This document shows positions 1-6,210 of a DNA stretch of 7,372 nt, piece by piece. Under the pieces are notes generated by a model that saw only the letters and a list, made by a program, of their open reading frames with translations, was not told where the DNA came from and made no database searches. Source of the DNA: JBBIRM01 sp037441765 (GTDB lineage: Bacteria > Desulfobacterota > BSN033 > UBA1163); the NCBI GenBank assembly GCA_037441765.1, contig JBBIRM010000148.1, forward strand, positions 1-7,372, given 5' to 3'. A program made the position numbers and the translations under genes. How positions within the stretch are numbered: the first letter of the stretch is position 1; the number at the start of each line of letters is the position of its first letter.

Positions 1-1
1 A

Positions 2-1060
2 GCAAAGGCCGGATATGAGATAGCTGCTGAGGATATAAACCGGACTGGCGGCGTATTTGTGAAGGAATTTGGTAGAAAAATACCCTTGGAAATTATTGTT
101 CAGGATATGGAGTCAAATCCTGGCAAAGCAGTCAGCAGAATGGAGTGGTTATTTACCTCCAAAAAAATTGTCGCCTATGTCGGAACCACCTTTATCTCAG
201 CAGGTTCGGGCGTTGCTGAAAAAAACAAGATTCCAACTATTGTAGTTGCCTCAGCAGTCCAATGAGTCCATGAACGAGGATTCAAGTACTGGTTTTCCCC
301 CGTTGGAAAAACACCCGACACAGCAAGGGTCATATTCGATATCTTAGATTCCCTTCCCCCAGAACAAAAACCTAAGTCGGTTGCTATTTTTCAGGAACAT
401 ACCGATTTTGGCCTTGAACAGGCCGAAAGCTTTAAGAAAGAATCTCTCGGCAGAGGCTATAAGGTTGTTGCTCACGAGAAGTATACAATGATGACTAAAG
501 ATTTTAGCCCGGTTATCCTGGCTGCAAAAAAGAACGCCGCCGAAGTTGTTCTTAGCAGTCCAATCACCCCGGATGGGATGACGATGCTAAGACAGATGAA
601 AGAGCTTGATTATAACCCAAAAGCGATTGTGGCCATACGGGCTCCGGACGACTTGTCATGGGGGAAAGCAATGGGTCCAACTGGCGACTATGTTCTTCTT
701 ATGGGAGGGTGGCATTACAAGGTCAATTATCCTGGTGTAGATAAACTGAATGCGGCTTACCAGTCGAAGTTCAATAGACCTGCGGATATGCAGACCGGTC
801 CTGCGTATGCCTCAATTCAGATTCTTGCAGCAGCCATTGAAAAAGCAGGGACATTAGACACAACAAAGATCAGGGAGGCGATTGCTACTATAGATATGTT
901 GACAGTAGTAGGAAGGGTAAAATTTAGGCCCAATGGCACAATAATTGACCCTTGTCCTGCAACCATCCAGTGGATCGGAGGGAGCCAAAAATTGATTTGG
1001 CCAAAGGAATTTAGAGAAACATCCTTTGTTTATCCAATTCCTTCGTGGAAGGAAAGATAG
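2..1060 (+). pseudogene. livK: HAAT-family ABC transporter substrate-binding protein, 5'-truncated by the window and interrupted by an in-frame TGA
   Basis: Periplasmic ligand-binding protein of the branched-chain amino acid/amide importer family (Peripla_BP_6 type), which would deliver its ligand to LivHM. The visible frame has about 352 codons; roughly 50-60 N-terminal residues, including the signal peptide, lie before the window. Recognisable parts are GGVFVKEFGRKIP followed by QDMESNPGKAV near the start, the strand-like VAYVGTTFISAG, the second-lobe start KPKSVAIFQEHTDFGLEQ, the late PADMQTGPAYASIQILAAAIEKAG, and the C-terminal LIWPKEF...YPIPSWKER typical of this family. The frame is broken by TGA at 263-265, between SAVQ and VHERGFKYWF, where a Trp (TGG) or Arg (CGA) codon would fit. 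Homology continues without a shift for another 264 codons, so this is one gene with a nonsense change. The ligand cannot be told from sequence. The symbol is used in the loose family sense. Confidence 0.85.
263..265 (+). other. In-frame TGA inside the substrate-binding protein gene
   Basis: The frame reads ...SAVQ-stop-VHERGFKYWF..., with family-like sequence directly on both sides. One base change from TGG or CGA explains it. No convincing hairpin of the bacterial SECIS kind follows it, and the family has no Cys or Sec here, so recoding is unlikely. Confidence 0.9.
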
Positions 1061-1184
1061 GTCTAAATTATTAATTTTTAATTCCAAACCCAAGTAAAGC
1101 ATCCTTTTAGGGGTCGCTTTGTCAATCCTTGAGGTAAAGAATCTTTACAAATCCTTCGGTGGGCTACAGGCCCTCTGCGATCTT

Positions 1185-1187
1185 TAG
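1185..1187 (+). other. In-frame TAG inside livG
   Basis: The frame reads ALCDL-stop-FKVEEKEVVGLIGPNG, exactly between the A-loop strand and the strand leading to Walker A. LivG proteins usually have Ser or another small polar residue here. TCG to TAG is a single change, and CAG to TAG is also possible. Confidence 0.88.
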
Positions 1188-1195
1188 TTCAAGGT

Positions 1196-1217
1196 AGAGG
1201 AGAAAGAGGTTGTGGGC
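1196..1217 (+). promoter_or_regulatory. Possible internal ribosome binding site and GTG restart in livG
   Basis: AGAGGAG at 1196-1202 lies 9 bases before GTG 1212, the first usable in-frame start after the TAG at 1185-1187. The spacing is good for reinitiation. However, the purine run is also simply what the codons for VEEKE give, so it may have no role. Confidence 0.3.
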
Positions 1218-1842
1218 CTGATAGGGCCCAATGGTTCAGGGAAGACAACTCTTTTCAATGTTATTACAGGTTTGTTGAAGCCTGAAAGAGGAAGCATTCT
1301 ATTTCAGAAAAAAGATATCACTGGATTAAAGCCTTATCAGATTTGTCAGAAAGGGATAGCAAGAACATTTCAGCTTGTAAAACCCTTTCTTCGAATGAGA
1401 GTTCTGGAAAATGTGATGGTGGGCAAATGCTTTGGAGGTATTCCAGCCCCAAATGTAAAGAAGGCAAGAGAAGAAGCAGAAGCACTCCTGAATTGGGTCG
1501 GACTAAAGGGACAGGAGGACATGCCTGCTTATACTTTATCCCTCATCAACCGTAAGAGATTGGAACTCGCAAGAGCCCTCGCAACTCAACCCAAGATGCT
1601 TTTGCTCGATGAGATAATGGCGGGTTTGACTCCTTTGGAGATTGACGCCGTAATAAAGTTAATCTCCGAAATCAATGCGAGGGGGATTACTATCATCATT
1701 GTTGAACATGTAATGAAACCTCTCTTAAAAATTTCGAATCAGATTGTTGTCCTTGATGCGGGGAAGAAAATTGCTCAAGGATTACCGGAGGAGATCGTTC
1801 ATAATCCAGAAGTAATCAAGGCCTATCTGGGAAAGGACCTCC

Positions 1843-2550
1843 ATGCTTGAAATCAATGAAATTGATGTATTCCGTGGAGATATACATGTCCTCTGGTCCG
1901 TTTCTCTTAAGTTAGAGGAAAGGACAATCACGGCCCTATTAGGAGCTAATGCGGCCGGCAAGACTTCCCTCTTAATGACCATCTCAGGCTTGCTCAAACC
2001 TGTAAGAGGGTCCATTCATTTCAATGGACTGGATATCACCAAGGAACCCACTCATCGGATAGTTGAAATGGGGATAAGTATGGTCCCAGAAGGAAGGCGA
2101 CTTTTCCCTGAAATGAGCGTCCTCGAAAATTTGGAACTTGGGGCCTTCTTGAGGAGAGCAAGAAATACAAAGGATCGGACGATCGAAGAGATATATAATA
2201 TCTTTCCTATCTTGAAGAACAGGGCCACTCAGATAGCAGGGACACTCAGTGGAGGGGAACAGCAGATGCTTGCCATCGGAAGGGCAATGATGTCAAGGCC
2301 AAAGCTCTTACTTATAGACGAACTGTCTCAAGGGCTGTCACCTTTAATCCTACTACATCTGGCCGAGATTATTAAAGCCATAAACGTTTCAAGAGGATTG
2401 ACGATTTTCACTGTAGAGCAAAACGTCCTCATGGCCCTTGAGATGGCCAAATTCGCCTACATTATTGAAAATGGCCGAATTGTAGAATTTGGCGAGACAA
2501 TCAGCCTACTCCAAAATGAGCAAATCAAATATGCCTATCTGGGGGTTTGA
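1843..2550 (+). CDS. livF: ABC transporter ATP-binding protein LivF (open frame, with altered conserved residues)
   Basis: Second ATPase of the HAAT importer, 235 residues, the usual LivF length. The ATG at 1843 overlaps the end of livG by 8 bases (ATGCTTGA) and follows AAAGGA at 1832-1837, indicating translational coupling. LivF hallmarks are GISMVPEGRRLFPEMSVLEN at 77-96, signature LSGGEQQMLAIGRA at 135-148, Walker B KLLLIDE at 154-160, VEQN at 191-194 in place of the usual H-loop His (normal for LivF), and a C-terminal AYLGV. Several normally strict positions are changed: the A-loop aromatic is Arg (VFRG, residue 11), the usual EGEI is ERTI (26-29), Walker A reads GANAAGKT (34-41) with Ala for the middle Gly, and the D-loop side reads DELSQGLSP. 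The frame has no stop, but with livG and livH broken these changes may reflect relaxed selection. Family assignment is certain; activity is doubtful. Confidence 0.93.
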   Translation: MLEINEIDVFRGDIHVLWSVSLKLEERTITALLGANAAGKTSLLMTISGLLKPVRGSIHFNGLDITKEPTHRIVEMGISMVPEGRRLFPEMSVLENLELGAFLRRARNTKDRTIEEIYNIFPILKNRATQIAGTLSGGEQQMLAIGRAMMSRPKLLLIDELSQGLSPLILLHLAEIIKAINVSRGLTIFTVEQNVLMALEMAKFAYIIENGRIVEFGETISLLQNEQIKYAYLGV

Positions 2551-2556
2551 CTTAGG

Positions 2557-3417
2557 ATGATACAGATTATTTTTTATGGAGTGATTACAGGCGCCTTTTA
2601 TGGTCTTGCAACAATTGGCCTTTCACTTGTCTTTGGGGTAATGAAACATCTCAACATCGCTCATGGATAATTTATTATGATCGGGGGATTTACCTCTTTC
2701 TGGCTATTTCATTTCTTCAAGATAGATCCCTTTATCTCCATTCCCTTCTCCATGATTGCTCTATTTTTTCTCGGAACGGCTCTATATAAAGGTTTGTTTT
2801 CGCCCCTTGAAAACCTTCCTGAGGGTTTGAAGATTGGTAACTCCATGCTTGTCTCATTTGGCCTGACATGGATTCTCGATAACTTGGCAATCCTTTTATG
2901 GACCTCTGATGTAAGAGCTGTCACGCCCTCATACACTGGAAAAGTATTTCAACTTCTCCCTGGGTTGAGAATACCTATTGTAGGGTTGGGGGTAATCGGC
3001 ATTTCCCTGATTGTAATCCTTTCCCTCTATCTCCTACTAACAAAGACCTATTTTGGAAAATCAGTGAGAGCAACTGCCCAGGATCGGGATGCAGCGAAAC
3101 TTGTTGGGATCAATGTCGAGCGAACCTATCTCTTTTTCTTTGCCTTCAGTGCGGCCCTTGCAGGAATTGCAGGTGTAATCGCCGCAGTCAACTATTCGGT
3201 TCATCCTACGGTGGGGTTTGAATGGTTATTAAAAGCCATGGTTGTACTTGTACTTGCAGGGTTTGGAAAGATTGGCCAGGTCTTTGGAGCAGGGTTGTTG
3301 CTAGGGATTGCAGAGGGGATAAGTGTCTACTTCGTTGGTCCAATGTATCGTGAGGTTGTGGGACTTGTAATCATCATCTTGGTTTTGCTGAAAAGGTCAA
3401 ATAATATGAAAGCATAG
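2557..3417 (+). pseudogene. livH: ABC transporter permease LivH, interrupted by an in-frame TAA
   Basis: One of the two inner-membrane permeases of the HAAT importer. From ATG 2557 (6 bases after the livF stop) the frame reads MIQIIFYGVITGAFYGLATI...VMKHLNIAHG, then TAA at 2668-2670 (codon 38), then FIMIGGF. This is the conserved LivH N-terminus, where Glu or Gln is usual after AHG. The rest runs uninterrupted, with several hydrophobic segments and the cytoplasmic coupling loop RATAQDRDAAKLVGIN at 171-186 that contacts the ATPase, then SAALAGIAGV. Total length of about 286 codons is normal. The C-terminus ends VLLKRSNNMKA and lacks the RPxGLFG tail common in LivH. Translation could restart at ATG 2677, 6 bases after the stop, but the product would lack the first membrane segment and no ribosome binding site is visible for it. 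Confidence 0.88.
2668..2670 (+). other. In-frame TAA inside livH
   Basis: Located in the most recognisable N-terminal motif of LivH: LNIAHG-stop-FIMIGG. GAA (Glu) or CAA (Gln) to TAA is one base change, and both residues fit the family. The next in-frame ATG is at 2677. Confidence 0.9.
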
Positions 3418-3486
3418 AAAATTCTCCTATAAATTCACGAAAAAAAAGAGAATGAATATCCCATTTTCTATCGTTAGAGAATCAAC
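3418..3486 (+). other. livH-livM intergenic gap
   Basis: An AT-rich 69-base gap. It contains a perfect 6-base inverted repeat, ATTCTC at 3421-3426 and GAGAAT at 3448-3453, with a run of eight or so A residues before the second arm. There is no T-run and no clear promoter. Nothing here can be called a terminator. Confidence 0.4.
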
Positions 3487-4422
3487 ATGAATCATATGAA
3501 AACCTTTGTGATTGGGGGGATTGTTATTCTATTGGCTTTATTTCCTGTTGTGGCAGCAACAGAGCATACATTTAATCTCTCAATTTCTCTCTTTATCATC
3601 ATTGTTCTGGCCCAAAGCTGGAATATTTTGGGTGGTTATGCAGGACAGATCAGCCTTGGAAATGCCGCCTTCTTTGGTATCGGGGCATTGGCCTTCCATT
3701 TTATCGCATGGAGAGTTGGGGCTCCTCTATCCCTGGCCCTTCCTTCAAGTGGAATCATGGCCATAGCCCTTGCGAGTTTTATCGGGATTCCTGCTCTTCG
3801 GCTCAAGGGGGTCTACTTCGCCATAGGGACCTTGGCCCTTGCCGAGGTTTTACGAATATTTATTGGAAACCTATTCCCACGGACGATCTATATTGGTACT
3901 ACACATGTAACCACCTATTCCCTTATGAGTCGTTACTATCTCGCCTTCGCAGTGGCCATCATTACTCAAATCGTTGCTACTATCATTATCAAATCAAAAA
4001 CAGGGCTGGCAATGATGGCCATTCGTGATGATGATGAAGCAGCTGAAACGACAGGAGTTAATCTATTCAAGTATAAATTTATTGCGCTGATGACCAGCAG
4101 TTTCTTTTCTGGACTGGCGGGGGGCGTCTATGCCTATTATCAGATATCCATTCTTCCATCATCTCTTTTTTCCCCCCACTGGACATTTGAGCCTTTGGTG
4201 GCAGCCTCCGTTGGCGGGATAGGAACTTTAGCAGGCCCCATCATCGGTTCGCTATTTCTGATTATACTTATGGAACTTTTTGCCCTTACACTCGGAAAGA
4301 GTTACCTCATCATATATGGAGGACTATTTATTCTTGTAGTCCTTTTTTTGCCGGGAGGATTGATCGAAGCTTCAAGGAGAATTCAAAAATTTTTAAGTAA
4401 ACCCCGTCTATCCTCGCCCTAA
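3487..4422 (+). CDS. livM: ABC transporter permease LivM
   Basis: Second inner-membrane permease of the HAAT importer, 311 residues, a normal length. It begins with a hydrophobic segment (about 7-25). Family motifs are SWNILGGYAGQISLGNAAFF at 44-63, LKGVYFAIGTLALAEVLR at 106-123, the ATPase-coupling loop AIRDDDEAAETTGVN at 178-192, FSGLAGGVYAYY from about 207, and late SVGGIGTLAGPIIGS followed by LFLPGGLIE. No stop interrupts it and the core motifs look sound. The gene follows livH after a 69-base gap with only a weak AGAGA ribosome binding site; a second ATG at 3496 is an alternative start. The polar TGG(S/A)xG stretch common in many LivM proteins is not apparent around 130-145 (TIYIGTTHVTT), which may be a subfamily feature. 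With its partners broken it is probably not part of a working importer, unless another copy supplies them. Confidence 0.93.
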   Translation: MNHMKTFVIGGIVILLALFPVVAATEHTFNLSISLFIIIVLAQSWNILGGYAGQISLGNAAFFGIGALAFHFIAWRVGAPLSLALPSSGIMAIALASFIGIPALRLKGVYFAIGTLALAEVLRIFIGNLFPRTIYIGTTHVTTYSLMSRYYLAFAVAIITQIVATIIIKSKTGLAMMAIRDDDEAAETTGVNLFKYKFIALMTSSFFSGLAGGVYAYYQISILPSSLFSPHWTFEPLVAASVGGIGTLAGPIIGSLFLIILMELFALTLGKSYLIIYGGLFILVVLFLPGGLIEASRRIQKFLSKPRLSSP

Positions 4423-4515
4423 ATAACCTTGGGCGATTAGGCCTACGTGGATAGCGTATTTTGTAGCTCTGATGACCAAGGGTTCACGGATTATGGATAA
4501 AGGAGGAATCTCCTC
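4423..4515 (+). promoter_or_regulatory. Intergenic leader before the creatininase-family gene, with possible stem-loops
   Basis: This 93-base gap is the largest in the window and separates the transporter from the exported-protein genes, so it may carry the latter's own control. AACCTTGG at 4425-4432 can pair with CCAAGGGTT at 4476-4484 (8 base pairs, one bulged G), enclosing 43 bases that include the palindrome TAGGCCTA at 4438-4445. No T-run follows, so it is not a classic terminator. No convincing -35/-10 pair was found and no known riboswitch was recognised. Confidence 0.3.
4499..4514 (+). promoter_or_regulatory. Strong Shine-Dalgarno that can fold into a small hairpin
   Basis: AAAGGAGG at 4499-4506 lies 9 bases before ATG 4516, a near-perfect ribosome binding site that fixes the start. 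The same bases AGGAG (4501-4505) are complementary to CTCCT (4510-4514) across a 4-base loop, and a shifted pairing of 4503-4507 with 4511-4515 is also possible. A 5-base-pair stem is marginal, so occlusion of the site is only a possibility. Confidence 0.5.
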
Positions 4516-5484
4516 ATGAATTTCAAAAAATGTATATCTTACTCAAGTATCATTTTCTTTTTAATAATATTCACCAAAGGGGTTGGATATGGGGCCTCAA
4601 AAGAACCTCCCATAACAACCCAAGGCTACTCTATTTTCGATGAAACAATTGTCGATATGACCTGGCTTAAAGTGGAGAAGGCAATACAGGAAGGCGCAAT
4701 AGTTCTATTTCCCACAGGATCGATTGAGGCACATGGGCCCCATATGAGCCTGGGGGTTGATGCATATTTGGCCTATCTAAAATGCAAACTCATTAAAAGA
4801 GCCCTCGAATCAAGGGGAATCAAAACAATCATCGCTCCCCCTTACTTCTGGGGAATCAATAACAACATGGGTGCGTTCCCAGGATCTTTCACTGTAAGAA
4901 AGCAGACAATGAAGGCCCTCCTCTACGACATACTATCCTCTTTTAAGAGATGGGGATTCCAGTACCTCTTTGTCATCAATCACCATGGGGATACGGAACA
5001 CAACTTTGCCATACTTGAGGCTGTTAAGGAAGCAAGAATCGATATGGGAATTAATGCCTATTATGTACTTTCAGAATTCGATGCCAAGGTGCGTTACAAA
5101 CTTACTGGCAGGGAACATCACGTCCTTTTAATTCCATCATCTGTGATTTCGGAGCGGCCAAAGTATCTTGACATTCATGCAGGGAGCGAAGAAACAGGGC
5201 TGATGGTTCATTACTTTCCAGACCAAGTAGATATCAAAATGGCAAAAACACTAAAACCTACAAATCTCACACTCGAAGGGCTGATGGAGTGGGATCAGAG
5301 CTGGGATGATGCGAAGAGGATAACCCCTTTGGGATACTTCGGTGATCCAGCAGGATTTAATCCTGAGACAAGCCGTCAGAGGATGGAAGACTTTGTAAAA
5401 GATGTGGCTGGTTTGATCGAGAATTTTTTAAAAAGAAAATGGGAGGTTAAATCTCCAGAAAAAAATAATAGAAGGAGGGATTAA
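4516..5484 (+). CDS. Exported creatininase-family metal-dependent amidohydrolase
   Basis: 322 residues. A signal peptide (MNFKK, then hydrophobic SIIFFLIIF, likely cut near residues 26-27 in GYGAS) precedes a creatininase-family domain. This family hydrolyses amide bonds, often in cyclic or formylated small molecules, using two divalent metals. The ligand pattern of Pseudomonas creatininase (E34, H36, D45, H120, E122) maps with a constant offset of 37 onto E71, H73, D82, H157 and D159 here: GSIEAHGPHMSLGVD at 68-82 and NHHGD at 155-159. The common NGHGGN motif is thus NHHGDT, with Asp at the Glu122 site. FPGSFTV at 121-127 and HAGSEETG at 221-228 match the later family motifs. Most family members I know are cytosolic, so export is notable. 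It lies 93 bases after livM and 2 bases before the TPR gene. The substrate is unknown; the neighbouring amide/amino acid importer suggests a small amide. It appears functional. Confidence 0.88.
   Translation: MNFKKCISYSSIIFFLIIFTKGVGYGASKEPPITTQGYSIFDETIVDMTWLKVEKAIQEGAIVLFPTGSIEAHGPHMSLGVDAYLAYLKCKLIKRALESRGIKTIIAPPYFWGINNNMGAFPGSFTVRKQTMKALLYDILSSFKRWGFQYLFVINHHGDTEHNFAILEAVKEARIDMGINAYYVLSEFDAKVRYKLTGREHHVLLIPSSVISERPKYLDIHAGSEETGLMVHYFPDQVDIKMAKTLKPTNLTLEGLMEWDQSWDDAKRITPLGYFGDPAGFNPETSRQRMEDFVKDVAGLIENFLKRKWEVKSPEKNNRRRD
5472..5478 (+). promoter_or_regulatory. Shine-Dalgarno for the TPR protein gene
   Basis: AAGGAGG lies inside the last codons of the creatininase-family gene, 8 bases before ATG 5487. 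It supports this start and translational coupling of the two genes. Confidence 0.75.
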
Positions 5485-5486
5485 TT

Positions 5487-6209
5487 ATGAAAAAAGAGAG
5501 AATAATCTTTTTTATTTTACTGATCCTATTTTCATTATACGGAAAATTGGCTTTTGGTGACTTATTTGACGAGGGTAAAAAATTTCTCTCAGAGGGGCTT
5601 CGTACATTTCAGAAAGACCCTATTCTCAAAGCAAAAACCATTTTTGAGGAAATTCTTAAGAAAAAGAATGATGATCCAAAGCTTTATTATTTCCTCGGAC
5701 AATCCCTTAATGGGCTGGCATATGTGGAAGAACTTCATGGGAATCAAGATGAAGCCTTCTCTCTAATCGAGGAAGGCGTAAAGGCGGTAAAGCGTTCGAT
5801 AGACCTTGACAATTCTTTCTCCGATGCTCATCGTCTTCTCGCAACATTTTATGGCCGTATGATTGCAATTAAAGGAGGGATGATGGGTGCCATGTATGGT
5901 TCTTTAAATGAGGATGCAATACAGAGGGCTATTCAATTGGGTCCCCAAAATGCTCAGGCCCATCTTGAACTTGGCATCTCGAGGGTCAATATGCCTCCCC
6001 AATTTGGAGGAGATATTGAAGTGGGAATCAAATCAATTGAAAAAGCCATAAGCCTTAACCCGAATTTAGACATGGCCTATTATTACTTGGGTAAAGCATT
6101 CCTGAAGAAATGTAACAAGGGGAAGGCTAAAGAAATTCTCCAGAAAGGACTCAAAATCAACCCCTCAAATGGGTTCATCAGGAGGGAGTTGGAGAAGATG
6201 AGGGACTAA
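5487..6209 (+). CDS. Exported tetratricopeptide-repeat (TPR) protein
   Basis: 240 residues. MKKER followed by a hydrophobic stretch and LAFG at 21-24 is a good signal peptide, probably cut before D25. The mature part is helical with TPR-like repeats. An A/F-rich pair spans about 46-80 (AKTIFEEILKKKNDDPKLYYFLG). A long helix pair follows around 88-126, with IDLDNSFSDAHRLLA inside. Then comes a repeat ending LGPQNAQAHLELGISR (151-166), a FGGDIEVGIKSIEKAISLNP segment (173-192), and a classic repeat DMAYYYLGKAFLKKCNKGKA (195-214) ending GLKINPS. The PPQFGGD insertion between repeats is seen in some periplasmic TPR proteins; a relation to TRAP-transporter T components is possible but unproven. TPR domains bind partner proteins or peptides, so it may be a scaffold for the flanking exported proteins. 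It starts 2 bases after the creatininase-family stop and ends 1 base before the next ATG. Confidence 0.85.
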   Translation: MKKERIIFFILLILFSLYGKLAFGDLFDEGKKFLSEGLRTFQKDPILKAKTIFEEILKKKNDDPKLYYFLGQSLNGLAYVEELHGNQDEAFSLIEEGVKAVKRSIDLDNSFSDAHRLLATFYGRMIAIKGGMMGAMYGSLNEDAIQRAIQLGPQNAQAHLELGISRVNMPPQFGGDIEVGIKSIEKAISLNPNLDMAYYYLGKAFLKKCNKGKAKEILQKGLKINPSNGFIRRELEKMRD

Positions 6210-6210
6210 C

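Larger units (their letters stand above)
1119..1850 (+). pseudogene. livG: ABC transporter ATP-binding protein LivG, interrupted near the N-terminus by an in-frame TAG
   Basis: First of the two ATPases that power the HAAT importer at the inner membrane. The proposed start is TTG at 1119 (MSILEVKNLYKSFGGLQAL), with AGGGG about 5 bases upstream; the frame is closed by a TAA at 1095-1097, so no longer start is available. Counting from TTG, the aromatic A-loop is at F13, Walker A GPNGSGKT at 36-43, Q-loop RTFQ at 82-85, signature LSLINRKRLE at 140-149, Walker B LLLDE at 161-165 and H-loop His at 197 (VEHVM). DEIMAGLTP after Walker B is a LivG hallmark. Total length, about 243 codons, is slightly short for the family. 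TAG at 1185-1187 (codon 23) falls where Ser is usual (ALCDL-stop-FKVEE). The gene overlaps livF by 8 bases. A GTG restart at 1212 would give a 212-residue protein lacking the first two strands and the A-loop, probably not a working ATPase. Confidence 0.85.

Noticed and set aside
263..265. Selenocysteine at the in-frame TGA
   Set aside because: No convincing SECIS-like hairpin follows, the binding-protein family has no catalytic Cys here, and other stop codons interrupt sister genes in the same way.
1061..1095. AT-rich stretch after the binding-protein gene as a terminator
   Set aside because: The T and A runs do not form a GC-containing stem, and livG follows within 60 bases, so this is more likely a plain spacer.
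854..1102. Minus-strand open frame of 82 codons over the binding-protein gene
   Set aside because: It is the antisense shadow of a clearly homologous coding frame, with no ribosome binding site and no recognisable protein.
1185..1187. Pyrrolysine at the in-frame TAG of livG
   Set aside because: Pyrrolysine is known mainly from methylamine methyltransferases; the position is an ordinary variable site in an ATPase, and TGA and TAA occur in the neighbouring genes.
1782..2015. Minus-strand open frame over the livG-livF junction
   Set aside because: Lies opposite conserved ATPase sequence, and its protein resembles nothing.
2709..2936. Minus-strand open frame inside livH
   Set aside because: Antisense shadow of a membrane-protein gene.
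3512..4028. Alternative + strand frames inside livM
   Set aside because: They overlap the intact, motif-bearing LivM frame fully and have no support of their own.
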